NCBI RefSeq assembly: GCF_933775445.1
Contig: NC_065878.1
Span: 10,427,395-10,491,394, forward strand
DNA from: Argentina anserina
Taxonomy: Eukaryota; Streptophyta; Magnoliopsida; Rosales; Rosaceae
Length of the DNA: 64,000 nt
Reading direction: 5' to 3'
The number at the start of each line of letters is the position of its first letter. The first letter of the stretch is position 1. A program made the position numbers and the translations under genes. Of this stretch, positions 33,301 through 47,074 are shown one piece after another. The notes under the pieces were generated by a model. The model made no database searches. It had not been told where the DNA came from and worked only from the letters and a program-made list of their open reading frames with translations.

Positions 33301-36300
33301 TAGCTAAGTTGGGGATCGTAAAGAAATTTGCTTATCACAACAAACCCTAATCCATTTTCCTTTTGTCTTCCCCAAATGAAACAGATAAGAAGCAGAGCAA
33401 AATGTCAAAAGAGTATATTAGTTGGGTTGTAATCTTCGATCATCATCTGTATTTTCTGTTGTGTACGTACTGTATTGAACATCTGTACCGGCATGGACAA
33501 AAATGAAAAATCTAACAGGAAGTACGTCTTCTGCTCTATTTTCTTTCCTTCATATTTATAGGTGTGGGACTGTTGAGACATTTGATCAAAATTGACAGGA
33601 GAGTCATGATGTGTGTTTACTTGAAGATTTTCATTCAAGTTTTCCACCTACACATGTACAAATAAAACTACTACGTACAACCAATAAAACTTGACCAACT
33701 TATGACTCCATTGACATGTAGTGGAACCAAAATTGACCTCCTACATCTTGAGGAACAAGTTTGTCCTCAATTCAATAATGCATTTAGCTAGCAACGTTTC
33801 TTATATGAGATATTTATGACTACGCGTCAGCTCGATCTGAACCACAATTTTGAGAAAGCTAACTAGGGAAAGAGACTCATCGATCATTTGAATATCAGTG
33901 TAATGGAAACGAGAAGCTTCGTAGTTTGCATCTAGTTTAAGGGACAATTAGACTTATTCATTTACTTTGGTCCCCGGTTGGAAGGAAACGTTGGAGACGA
34001 TCCCAACAACAACAACAAAGAATAGTAATTAAGAAAAATTCATATCATTAGAGCTACTGGTTAATTATTAACACATTGCACGTTGTTCATTAGAAATTGA
34101 AACTCAGTCCTATATACAAATAAACAAGCATATCACTATACTAAATAATGACGACTACAAAACTGATTCCTACAAAAACAGAAATTATAGACGACTACAA
34201 AACTGAAAATTAAGGGCCCCAAATATATGTTTCTGATATGAACTTGACGAGTGAACAAATTATGAACTATCGTACGAGAGATATATTACGACAATCAATT
34301 ATGAAGTATTGCACCAAACATCTTTTACATATTCAGGGGTACCCTGTACTCCAGTGACTTCATCATGACGAATTTTGTACGTACTGAAGAATTTTATGGA
34401 ACAAAAGTTTGGCATCAATATGTTCAAGAGTTTTTTTTTTTGACATGATGTTCAAGAGTTACAATAGAACAATCATCAAGCATATGTAATGCATTATATA
34501 CTCTTTTAAAGGCTATGGAGAAATAAGAAAAATAATTGTTGTCACAGCCAGAACAGGACTTGTCACAATAATTGATAAATGTTCATCTCCAAAGGGCACG
34601 ACTATACCACTCAAATATAGTACCTGGACCGCAGTTTTTGTCCTACATAACAGTGAACCCCTCCAGGTTTCCATTTCTTTGCTTCAGTCCGGAAATGTAT
34701 CATACCCCAGAAAGTGACCACATCTCAGCTCTTGTTATGAAGAAGAAAGCTAGGGACACTTCTAACACAGCCAAAGGTTTACTCATTGTCCCAACCACTC
34801 AAAGCCGAGAGCGTGAGAGTGAGAGTGAAAGAGACTAAGCCAATTATATAGGGCACTGATCGTCGACAATAATGCATGAAAGTCTAGGTGAATACCACAA
34901 GAATTGGCCTACGTATGAGTTTCAATGGGGAATTGGTGGTTCTGGTATGAAGTGGATAGTTCGATTTCTTCATTTGCTTTTGCCTTGTTTCAGAAGTATC
35001 TTGCTCAATTTGACAATAACATATTGTATTGGGAAAGGACTTAGAAGCTTGGTAAAGTAATAGGAGGATGAGTGTCATGGATTTTAACATCTTTTCTTGG
35101 CCTTGCCTTTTGTAGTGTATGGAATAACAAATCGGTTGTGTTAAGGAAGTCATGAATATTATTGCAAGGTCTAAAGAATTCAATTACTTATTTTCCTAAG
35201 GGCCATCTGGATAAAATGATTTGAGCTAGATAGAGACTTCTATATTTATGAATTTTCATGATTGATCTTTTTATGCAACATTTTATTATAACAAATCAAA
35301 TTTCCACTTACTTTTGATGAATTGATGATTTCAGCAATTAGAAATTATTGTCCGAATAATACACACTGGTCTTCATTGACAGTTTGAATGATGCGATGCA
35401 TGACAGCATGAGTATATTAATCATATTTTGTTACTGTTTGAGAAAAAAATGAAGAAGAAAGTGAAGTTATGCCTGTAAAATATGGCAAGTTCTGGTAAAG
35501 GCCTGTTCTCTGAGAGCCAAAATTTAAATTGATTACGTGTCAATGAATGATTGGTGTATTTTGAAAAGGAAGGAGACGAAGGTAACTACCCGATGTTAGG
35601 CTGAAAAACAATAGTTGGGTTAGTTTTCAAATTAACGCCCGGCGCTTGGAGAGCAGGCCTTTAATAGACGTTGCCGTAAAATATATAGAAATTACTGTAT
35701 ATCTATGCTGGGATTAAGAAATTTTATCTGTGGATAATCCCATCCCATGTTTCAACCAGTTGCCTTCTCGTAAATGGAGAATACAATCATAGAGCTAAAG
35801 TGAGTTGACTACAGTAAAGCCTTCAAGAGTATCACGCCCTAACAGCATCAAACATCGAAGTAAAAAGCCATGTTACATTGTATATTACACGCCCAACTAT
35901 TAAGTGCTTCCTTCGGGATTCTGTTGTGGAGCTTGTTACATTCTCTATGAACATGTTTCCATTTGATCGACCAAAATACTGAAGTTTGTAGTTGGGTATA
36001 TTACAGCATTACCTTCAACCCTCAGATCAAAAAAGGATAAAGGAGTCAGATCTTTTCTTAAGAACTGGACATAGAAGATCGTAATCACGTTTTTTCTCGA
36101 TTAAAAGTACCATAAAATCAAAGCAGGGATAAAAATTGGGTGGCAAACTTTAATGTTATTTACAGCACACAATGAGAATCCGATTTCGGAATCTAAACCA
36201 TGATCATCATAAGACAATAAAGCTGATGTGCAACCAAAACTGAAGCAGGCATACAATGAGGATCCAAGATGAAAAACAAAGAGCCTAAAGACCTTCAGCT

Positions 36301-36369
36301 GATCGGCTTTTTAGCAGTCGAATATTGTGAAAATTATGGTGGAATGGGAGGCTTGCTTGCTTGCTTCAG
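30315..36369. other. Intergenic, no gene seen
   Basis: The part next to 30314 is the ERF promoter; CATAAAAACCCC near 30405 (minus strand) is a weak TATA candidate. A short (TA)n lies at about 30705-30722. Frames at 31641-31880 and 34572-34838 are open but have no family similarity. The last few hundred bases before 36370 would be the 3' flank of the JMJ locus. Confidence 0.4.
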
Positions 36370-37940
36370 CTACATGACCAAGATGCGAGGACAAAATAAA
36401 GAACTCTGAACATAACAACTGAAATTCAGAATTCCTTTATCTATCTCTTCTATCCTATGTTCCAGATGCGTAAAGCGCTCCACAAGGTCATCCAGACGTT
36501 GCACCACTATCCCAACATCAAGAGTAGGTTGTACAGGTTCTGAAGATTGTTTAGGCTGCTCAACAACTTGGACCAATTCCACTCCTCCCCTTCCTTCTTG
36601 CTGTTGTCTTTCACATTCCTCCTCTCTACATGCACGCACAATGCTGTCTCTTTCTAATTTGGGTAATAAACGACATGGGGATTGTAATACCTGCATGCCA
36701 ACAGTTTTAACATTGTTATCCCATCCTCCGTGGTCTCCTACAGTTTCTACCTCTCCCCGTACATGTCCAATGCTGCATTGTTCAACAGCGGGCTGTAAAG
36801 GTTGCTCCCCAATAAAAACATTGTCCTCTTTTTCGCTTCCTTCTTGTGGTTGTTCTCCAACTTTGTCCCCTCTCCATGCATGGCCAATGCTAGTTCGTTC
36901 AACGATGGGGTGTTTAGAACATGAGGATTCTGATAAGTGCATGTAAAAAACTTGGGCATCACCATCCCATCCTTCTTGGTGTCCTCCATCATCTACATCT
37001 CTCCATACATCTCTGATGCTATGTTTTTCAACAGGAAGCTGCCAAGGCTTCTCATAATCATGGACATTTCTTCTTCTTGGCTTCCTTTTTGCAGTTGTCC
37101 TCCAATTTTTTCTTCTTTTCATTCATGTCAAATGCTATTTTGTTCAACCATGGGTTGTGCAGAACATGACTGCATGTCAACAACTTGGACATCATCATCA
37201 TCCAATCCTTCTTTGTGTTGTGCATCTTCTACTTCTATGCATACATGTCCAGTACTGTACTCTTCAACAGGAGTCCCAGCAGGCCGCTCCTCAATAGCTT
37301 CAACCTCCTCCTCTTCTTTCCTTTCTTCAAGGGTTGTCTGTACAGGAAGTGAGGATTCTGATTGCTGTACATCAACAATTTGGAGCTCTTCCTCATTATC
37401 CTTTTCTTCATGGTCTCCTTTAGATTGATCTTCTCTTCGATCATGCCCAATGTTACAACTTTTAAAAGTTGGCTCTGAGGGATTCTCATAAACATCTTGG
37501 ACCTGTTTCTTCTCCTACCACAGATTGTGAAGGATGTGAGGATTCTGAAGCAATAACAGAGACCTCTGTCTCATAATACCATTCTAGTTGTTGTCCTCCA
37601 GCTTCTTCCCAAGCAGGTCCAAAATCACATTGTTCCGGTGTGGACAGAGAAGGCTTCTCCTCCAAATTTTGCACTTCCTCCTTTTCACGAAATCCTTTCT
37701 CTCTTCCATCTTCTTTCCCTCTCCGTTCTTGTGAATGCTGCTTAAGAAAACATTCTACTTCCTCCTCTTCACCCCTTCCTTCTCTTCCAGTCTCTCCCTT
37801 TCTCCATCCATGTCGTATACTACATCGTTCAACAGGTGGTTCAAGCTGCCTGTTAACATTTTGGACCTCCTCTTCACCTCTCCTTTCTTTTAATCTTTAT
37901 CCAGCTTTATCTCTATGTGCATGTTCGATACAACTGGACC
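36370..37940 (-). repeat. Degenerate coding repeats at the 3' end of the JMJ locus
   Basis: Minus-strand frames hold about nine related units of 40-60 codons. The shared core is roughly VQ..(E)QP..P.VEQ.SIGHxWR.E.., then a stretch rich in G, Q, E and D. Clear examples are VEQCSIGHVRGEVE, VERTSIGHAWRGDK, VERCSIRHGWRKGE and VEKHSIRDVWRDV. The last 250 codons (36370-37122) are open and end with VQRLDDLVERFTHLEHRIEE, a probable coiled coil. Upstream units change frame and carry stops (for example near 37118-37125 and 37895). Whether the tail was ever spliced to the JmjC exon ending at 38335 is inference from position and strand. Confidence 0.65.
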
Positions 37941-40900
37941 TTAAACACACAATTAGAAAGGAAAATGGAATGAAACAAGACCGAACCAAGCCTATGTTGA
38001 GATTTTTCTTCCTTGGATAAAGAAACAGTGTCAGTGAAGATTTATACCAAACCAGTAAACCCCATGTCCAGATTCTTTTTCATCAAATATTAAAACTAGA
38101 CAAAACTGTATATTTCCCCATCACAAGAGGCTGCTCACATCGGCACGTAGAAGGAGTTATAGGAAGTAATTTATATAATTATAACAAGAAAACAACACGT
38201 TTAGCTAAATCAACATGGCACTGCTTTCAGTCTAGCATTTTGCTAAATAATTTGACGGTGTTCTGATTTATGATCTCATAGAGCTTTTTTACACTATAAA
38301 ACAGATCATACATATTTCCAAATACTTGACTAACCTTGCACATTCTGAACCAAAATCTTCACAGCATTAGTGATAGCATGAACAGTCATTTTCTTTACCT
38401 GTTTCAGAAAGAGATATTTATATGCCTCCTTACAATAAAACCATTTCATATAAAAAAAATTATAACTTAAGAGGAGCTTCTATACACATAATTATCACTC
38501 ACTACTAAAATTAAAGCTACTGATACAGAGTTCCGACTGACCAACTATATGTCTATAAGAGCTTCAACCCAACAAATTGTGATCATGTGTAAGCACCTAT
38601 GAGGAATTAGACAAGATAATTACCTGCAATTTATCCCATTTAGCACTATGATTTTGTGGAAGAGTACGGAGTTCATCTGTCAAACGAAAGCACTCACCAG
38701 CATTTTCAGGTGACACAAAATCTACAGAAACTCTAATGCACGACTGGGGATTATGAAAAGGATTGGCTAAGATTTATGAACATATGATATATGGAAATGA
38801 AGCAATAATACACACCAAATTCATAGTTCAGAACCAAATTATTATTTCTATTTACACTGACCATCATTCCAGCAACCCCACTTTGAATCTGAGATGATGT
38901 GTTTACTGTATCCTCATAATTAAAAGTGATATAAAATTATGGAATATAGATTTACATAAGCCCCATGAGGGAGAGCCTACAAGAAAAAACCCCACAGAAA
39001 ATCCTAAAGATACTACAATTTTCTTATTTCTTTTTAATTTTATATGGAGGACAAAGCTAACCTATAACAACATAGACTATGAGAAATAATTCATCCAGAA
39101 AGCTAAGTCATTAATTAACTGTAGAAATAAGGGTTGGAGAGAACTGTTTACCATATTCTTCATATGTCTTAACTACGAGGTATATATTGTAACTTTTTCT
39201 GGTTATTAGGAATAATAAAAGCAATTAGCCAATTACTCATCCCAGTAAGTACATAGAATCACGCCTCATTATATACTCCCCATCGCTTAAAATTTGTGCA
39301 TACCAACTTGTCAAGTGTGGACCCTTACAAAAATATCGAAACTTTTCTCGACAGACATTAACTAACTGGTCATTACTTGGCACAGAGAAAAAGACAACAA
39401 GTTCAGTCACCAGTTCTTCTTTGAATAAGTGCCTATCCATCTTAAGATGGTTTGTACTTGTATAGTTGTATTGAATTGTCGTATGTGCTAAACTAACAGT
39501 TTCCTTATTGTCAGTTTGTCACAGATGAGTATCACTCTCTCAACTACTATAACAACCTGAAAAACAGCATGTGCTACTATTCTGGCTCAGCAATTAACCT
39601 ATATCAACATTTTATATTTTTCCCTTGCAACGCAAAGCACTAGGTTTCCTCCAACAAAAGTACTAGAAGGAGACTTCTGGGTAGTAATGGAACAACCATT
39701 CCATGTATGCACCCTTCAACATCAAAACTATCACGTCTTTCCACACTTTAAAGTGTGTCAGATAAGTTATGCAAGTAAACACATGCTACCTCCATTATAT
39801 ACAAAATGTTACATAGGTCTATAGATATCCACATGATGTCTTTGAGATCCTAATGAAATAATATGGTTGACCAAGATCCTTTATCTCAAACCCGGTTAAA
39901 TAACTCCTTTATCTCCTCTTCATCACTACTGTAACTACCATCTAATCATAGTTGACAGTTCTAGTTGGTCTGATCAGAATTTAACATGGCCCAAACTTGC
40001 TCATAGACTAGACCAACTAGACCTGTTAATCAGAATCAAAGGGATGTTGCAACTTGCATAGTTGCCAAAATATAAGGCGGTAGCAAACCCTCATGGACGA
40101 TGGTATACCTTTTGTCTCAGGTCACCCTGAAAAAAAATAGTTGTATTTTCCCAATCTAAATTTGCTGCTAAGGACAAGGGAGCAAGTTTTAGCCATAAGT
40201 GGAAATTCTCCTAAACCCTATAAGTCTATGCAAACTATATATATACCAGCTGAGCTGTGGAGCTCTCAACAGAGTTACATAGCTTTGTAAACATCTACTG
40301 CACCCAATAGTTTTTTCCACTCACAGAATCCATAATCTTTCAAGTAAAGTTTTTCTCAATTGCGTCCATCCTTTTGATCGAAGAATTCCAGCACTCTCCA
40401 TCTTACTTTAGATAGATACAGAGGATATCTGTACTTCAGAGGACACATGACTCTAACAGTATGTTTTCTTACCCAAAACAAACTGGCAATAGGATCCTCA
40501 GTATCAAATTTAGGAAAGCCAAAGAAATCAGTGTTTACACTCACTCTCATATGTGAAAAGAAAAATGAGATACGTCAGTTGCATTATTTTTCAGCATAGG
40601 TTTATTCTCAAGCACATTACCACGAGAAATTGTTTCGAACCAGAGGCTGATTAATTGGTTTAGAACTAAGAGTTAAATAATTAAAGCTTTGCAGCCACAG
40701 CTAGAAACAATACAGACATATGGGTATGGAAAGTTTCCTTAAAATGGGTACACGAGTAGTAGGTAGTTAAGCAAATGTTACCTTCAAGTTTCTAACTTGG
40801 TGTGGACAGATAGCAGGAATAAAGACAGCATCTCCAAGTTTCTGAACAAAAGTCCATGGTTCAATCCCTAGTTGATAGAATGACTACACAAGACGTTAAA

Positions 40901-43900
40901 TTATGATGGATTAATAACTCTAGTCTAACTGCATTAAGTATATGATGAACAAACCATATTCTAGCTTGAGCTTTCTTTTGTGCTCCACAGTCAAATAACA
41001 GGTCTCATCATGTATGGGATGAGTAGCCTACAAAACAAACACAATACCGAAGAATAAAAGACATGTTAATTTGGGAATATCTTTCCTCTTAGGAACACTG
41101 AGGCACATTGAATATGCAAGAAGAAGAAAAGGAAGAAAACATTGATGCCAGTATTACTGTATACCATAAAGAGTGCTGCAAAGTTACTAAGTTGGTCATT
41201 ATTCCAAACAACATTAACTCTCAAAATAATGCTTATAGAAGTAAGCCACTGAATAATCTGCTCCTTGTTCAAGCATAGATATAAGTCATTACCTGCTGTA
41301 TTTGACAACAATATTTATGCCTAAATTCTTTGAAATGCTTCTGGAGATACTCCTGCAACTTAGGAACATCTTGCTCCTAAAAATATCCCATAACGCACCA
41401 CCCTCAGATACAAATTCATCTGAAAGGTTTATAACATCTAAATGAGAAACATCAGTATCACCGTCAGGGTGAACAATCAGTTGATGGACAGCTACAATCC
41501 TATTTTGATGTTCAACCTCAGTACAAAGTTTTTTATCTTTAGCCCTTCCACAAAATTCACCATCAGCTTTGTTACTACCAGCAGTGTTATCAGAAGTCTC
41601 ACAGATTTCTAAGTTCTCCCTTTGGTCTTGTCCAGCATGCTGTTTTTTCAACCTCTCTATGATGTCAAGTTGTCCAGAAGTAAGTGTCACTTCAGCAGTA
41701 TGTGTCAAAACATTCACCTGATACAATGGCAGTCAGTATCCCAAAGGAATGATAAAAACATTCTTCTCCAACCTCGCCCCTCAAAAAAATAGGAAAATTA
41801 TCAAAAAGATATGCAAACAGAGAAACGTACCACATCATGAATATCACAATGAAGCTTAGTTACTGAATCTCCACGTCCAAGCTCCTGGGACATACCATAC
41901 GCAATATCCATGGTAGGCCCCATGTCTGGCTTTGAACACACTATAGGCCTGGCACATCAAGGTTTAAGAAGACAGTGTGAGGATGGGTATATTCCTTAAA
42001 TGGCAAGCAACAAATAAACTCCGCACAATGACGAGGTAGGAGCTTCTCCAAAAAATCATCCTGGGACTGATCATTGAATTTTAGAATCTTTGGCCACATG
42101 TACTTATCATACAGGCTCTCCGAATATCCAGTGAAGAAATTCTTGAAGCTGATATCATGCTGCAGTTCATATAAGTTCATTTTACACACTGAATAAAACA
42201 ATTAAGAACAGTTTTAATTTAGGCTTAAGATAGAGTGGTCACTGTATTAGGATGACACAAGATGAAGAAACATGAATTACAATGACTAAAATAATTTTAG
42301 TGCATAAAAGCAACGAAGTTAACCAATATTGTTGAATTATTGAGTATTTTAAGACCAGTACTCGCGGACAAAAGATAGAACTTATAAATAAACATAAAAA
42401 TGTGTTACGATGGATCAGAAAGAAAAAAGGCAGCAGTTGTAAATTGTAACTACCCATTTATCATTGATCTAAAGATTGAAGGGAGTTCGGTATTTCTGAA
42501 AGTACTACTTAATTATCTTACATGAAGAACTCTTACTTTGATATCCTAGTACGAGATGCAGTAGCATGCTCAGTACTCATAACTTCATAAGCATAAATTT
42601 CATTTTTCTGAAATGAACTTGATCCATAGGTTTATGATTCCAGCATGACTCCATCAATATTGTTTTGGTCTTCCTCTTTCCCAAAGGATTCACAAACTGA
42701 CAAAACCAATTTGATTCCTTGTTTGTATAAACGTACATGGAATTCAAAAGTCATGAGCAAATAAAATACATTACACTAGATTATAACTTAATTTACTGGC
42801 TAGTTTCGATCATCCCAAGTTGCAAACTATGCAGAAAGAAATAGCTATAACTATCATAATATCCAGCTGAACAGAAGAAAACACCTGTACACACTATTTT
42901 CTTAAGAGTTGAAAAGACATCATAATGATTAATGACAGATAGAAGAGATTGAAACAAAACTACAAAAGACTGAGCACATAAAAGTCAGAACAACTGACCT
43001 CACATCAAGCCAAGCAATTAATGACCTTTGCCTCGACATGTCCAGTATGAGTACTATGCCTCTTCTGACGAAAAGAGCGCCTCATGACTGATGGTTCCCA
43101 GCTTAAACCTGTTCCAGTTTCAAGAAAATTGCTCACGATGATAGGCTCACCCCTAATCCAATGACATTGAAAATGATTAAATTCCTCGTGCTGGATATCT
43201 CCAGCCATTGGACAGTACATATAGTTTTGATCAGAACCCTGTCGTGAAGCTGCTTTTCTTAACCTACTGCTGCTTGAGTCAATTACACCGGCAGAAGTAA
43301 AACATAAACACTTCTTTACCGAAGCTCCAGCCACATGCATAAGACCGTAAGTTTCAGCAATTTCTTTTGCTTTCTTTACCAATTCCATTATATGATGTTG
43401 AGAGAACATGCATCTCAGTTCTAGTTTACTATGAACACAACCATTTATTTGCTTCTTTTTGTTTTTCCTTCTTTTTGGTCTGACATTTATGTGCTCTATT
43501 GGGCAAAAAATGCTTCCATCTGACTTTTCTTTCCTCTGAAATGTTGACCTTACAGGATACTTCAGCTTACTCGAAGTTCCTGAAGGCAGCTTTATAGCTT
43601 TTCCACCATGCATATAACTCTCACCTCGATTAATATACTCCACCATTACTCTCTCCTCATCTGCCTTCAGGTGTCCCTCTCCAATCTCCTGACAACAGAT
43701 CAGGCAGAGATCATATGAGCATACAGGACAACTTCTGTGAAAATCAACAATAGAAGTATGGCAGTTGTTGCTGAAAATGAAACAGAACAGTTGATGAAAT
43801 ACATGATTGTCATGGAACAAAAGTAAAATGGAACACATGTCCTCAAAAGGTCCTACCAATAAACACTCTCATCTGATGGGCAATCTGACCTTTGTACCTT

Positions 43901-45819
43901 AAGCTCCAAAAGAGATAGCCCTGTCGCAGTGGACATCAAATCAAAAGTTAAAGCAATGTAATAGAACTCCACTGAAATAGTTCTTAGATTGCAAGATCAT
44001 AAACTCATAATTTCATTGAACATGTCTTTGTAAACTCAGATTTCAGATATTGCACATGTCTCTGTAAACTCAGGATTTCAGATATTGAACATGTCTTTGT
44101 GAACTCAGCAATGTTTCTATTCTTGATCTGTACAAGCAATGGAAAGGAGCTCCAAAAGAGAATCAACAATAAATCACCAGTAGATCTCTGACTGGCACTA
44201 GTTACATAGTATTCATGATGAAATACACTAAAAATTGAATCTTAATCTAAAATGCTACTGAAAATATAATTACTGTCAACTGTAGGAGATCCAAAAAAAA
44301 ATCAATAATAAAATCACTAATAGATCTCTGACTGGCACTAAAAACATATATTTTATGGTAAAATATACTAAAATTGAACTTGATCCAAATTACTAGTCAA
44401 ACAATACTTTAAATTACTGCAACCTATAGGTTAAAATAATTCTTCACTGAAATTCTTTACATAAAAGGTGAATATACCTTGTATTCTAGCCTCTATCTTC
44501 ATCTCAACCACTTGTTCATCATTAAGTCTTGTCAACAATGGAAGCAATTGTTGTAGCATAAACTTTGAATACTCAACTTCTTCACCTTTGCTAATATGCA
44601 AACGCATACGCTCTGTCAATATCTACAGTAGAAACCATAAAACTTAATAAACTTCACTTGGATACAGAACATAAGAAATGAACAAATAAAGATCCAGGAA
44701 ATAGCACACAGAAAAAGAAACTGACTTTGATACGTGCATCTAAATGTAGGCATGCTTCCAGTTGCAATTTCCAAGGCATACAGGACAAGCCGTAGTAATC
44801 ACATCCTCTGACATCTGAGGATACCTACATGTACAATACAAAGCTTGATAGTAAGCAATAATGAAACCTATTTAAAGGAAAAATTCCAGTATCAATTCAG
44901 CAGATTGGAGTTCTATAACTACACATCAAATAAAATCCAGTACTAGCTTACCCAGTTTCCATGGGTTACACGTTTGATTTAAAAACCTTAACAAAAAAAA
45001 AAAACATTGTGCAGTTCCGTGAGCAGAACAAATAGTTTCATGGTTCTACGAATATTCAAATATGTTGCTTTGATTTAACACTTGGTGAATTGCAAATTAT
45101 CCACAATCTATATATAAAACCATCACAAAGATCATTACACTAGCTCATTTGATCCTACTGAGACAACTTCACCACAATAGTAAAGCAAAAATCAACTCAA
45201 ATGACCCAATCATTCACAAACCATAAAATCAGACAAACATAACAAGATTGAGCCAACAAATCCGTACTACTTGTGGATGCAAGCTATGCAAAACCGCTTT
45301 GTCTTGCACCTACTGCACCGAACAACCTTGCCCTTGTCACTCCTGTGACATTGATGGCACATTGAGGAGTCCACCTGTGGAACCCAAATTCAAAAATCAC
45401 AAATTTTATAAACCCCAATAAGGAAAAGTAGAAATCTTTTTCATAAACATAGAATTACAAGCTTCTTACCGTTCCAGTCTTCTTGCTTTTCTCTGAAGCC
45501 TTATGGGAAAAACCCACATTTTCACTTCCTGTATTTAATCCAATCCCATGATTCCCATCCACAGTCTTCTCCTTCTTCTTCTTCTTCTTCTGGTTTCATT
45601 ACTTCCATTCTCCAATTTACTAGACCCACAAAATGTCCCACTCCTCAAACAATAGCGTTTCTGTCTCTCACTCTCATTCCTGCAACCCCCAGAATTCTCA
45701 GCCACCAAGTCTCGCTTCCTCCTTGTTCCCTTGTTTTGATGACCCAAAGGAGCCTCTTCCCCATTTTCTCTGCTACTGGCTTCTGGGTTGTTCCTCAGGC
45801 GCTTGCTACCCTTCCCCAT
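36370..45819 (-). pseudogene. JMJ25-like (KDM3) histone H3K9 demethylase, degenerate
   Basis: KDM3/JMJ25-type enzymes remove H3K9me1/2 in the nucleus using Fe(II) and 2-oxoglutarate. Exons by eye (minus strand): 45470-45819 (MGKGSKRLRNNPEAS, KRYCLRSG), 45271-45374 (MCHQCHRSDKGKVVRC zinc finger), 44726-44824 (TACPVCLGNCN), 44478-44622, 43857-43920, 42999-43770 (HRSCPVCSYDLCLICC; HFQCHWIRGEPIIV), 41831-42188, 41293-41717, 40955-41027, 40782-40867, 38624-38743, 38335-38398. The iron-binding pair LHCD and the distal His in CPHQV survive. Lesions: apparent one-base shifts in exon 1 (about 45595) and exon 3 (about 44755), Trp-to-TGA at 43005-43007, and frame breaks near 41945 and 41385. A repeat tail follows. 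The 2-kb intron 38744-40781 holds nothing recognised. The family is certain; pseudogene status is strong unless the shifts are assembly errors. Confidence 0.85.
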
Positions 45820-46809
45820 CACAAAGGATTTAAGTGTGATGATAATGACTACTGTTGCATGCAATCTTCAAACCCGTGTTTCTTGTTCTTGGCTTCACTG
45901 CCATAGAACCTAGTACTAGTACTAACCAGACCACACTAAACCCCTAGAGTAGTTCTGGTGTTTTCTCCGCTGACTTCACTCCAATTCATATGACGATAAA
46001 ATTAAGAATTAATTAAAGACAAATTAGACAGAAAATTATATTATACTTCAATGCATACCATATACAAATCTGTTAGGTTCAGGTTCGTTATCAGCTGAAT
46101 TTTCAGACTAAAAAGTAAAAATTATATGGTGAAGATGCATATACCTGTATGACCAAAAACTTGTTTAAAAACCATTTAGCATCCTATTATGAAGATCAAT
46201 GCAAGCTTTAAAAGTCTAAAACACTCCGCTAAGAAATAAAATATAGTGTGAATTGTAAAAATGAGTGTGTTGAAATTCACAAAAAAGAATTTAAAAAAAC
46301 ACTTAATTCCTTCACTACCGCAAAAGATTAAAAATGCATGAATCGTTAACATCTAGCGGAAGATTGGCTCCTAGCAAAGGCAGTGTACCCCAAGACAACC
46401 AATACAACAGTTAGAAAGGTAACTCGGATAGAAACAAAGAAGTGACCATGACCAAGAGAAATCTGAGCAGGAAAGCTTGATCTTTTTATTATCTTATGTG
46501 CTCCATTTTGGAGACTTTTTTTTTTTTTTTGCAATTTGCATCTTATAATCAACCATGTTTACACTATTCTGAGTTCGGTTTGTACCTAAATCTCAACATG
46601 GCAAGGCAGGCAAAACTTGGGTTGCGTCATGACCCTATTTCTTTGATTCTTTCAGTTCCGGACCCTCCAATGACATCAAATAACATGTATGGTGACACAA
46701 GATGCGCAGGGCTCACAGATAGTAAAATGAATGTGGAGAAGAGAATAGGAACAGATTGGTTGAGGCCGTAGCACGCATTGATTGATTGCTTTGACATGGT
46801 AGTGTTCTT
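45820..46809. other. Intergenic, upstream of the JMJ locus
   Basis: No gene recognised. It would contain the JMJ promoter; no convincing TATA box was picked out. An open frame at 46496-46771 has no family similarity. Confidence 0.4.
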
Positions 46810-47074
46810 TCATAGGCCCGGAGAACCAGTGTTTCGTTATCGTTGCCTCAAGTCAGATAATGTCATGAGAACATGAGTTTTAGTACATGTGGAATCTGTG
46901 GATCATGAAGTAACTATTACAGACATTGTGGTAGTGTTTGAGTATTGCGAGGTATTCCAAGAGATACCATGGTTACCTCTTCGAAGAGTTGTAGATTTTC
47001 TGTATAGATGTGGTACCTGGTACCGCATCAGTGTCAAAGGCGCCTTATAGAATAGGACAAATGAACTTAAAGAG

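Noticed and set aside
34572..34838. 88-residue plus-strand frame
   Set aside because: No recognisable domain; the end is a simple Arg/Glu/Ser run. Could be re-examined with RNA data.
36641..38020. Ser/Cys-rich plus-strand frames
   Set aside because: They are the complement of the minus-strand repeat tail of the JMJ locus.
39237..40550. Minus-strand frames within the large JMJ intron as extra exons
   Set aside because: They do not match the JmjC domain, which continues directly from 40782-40867 to 38624-38743; no named family recognised.
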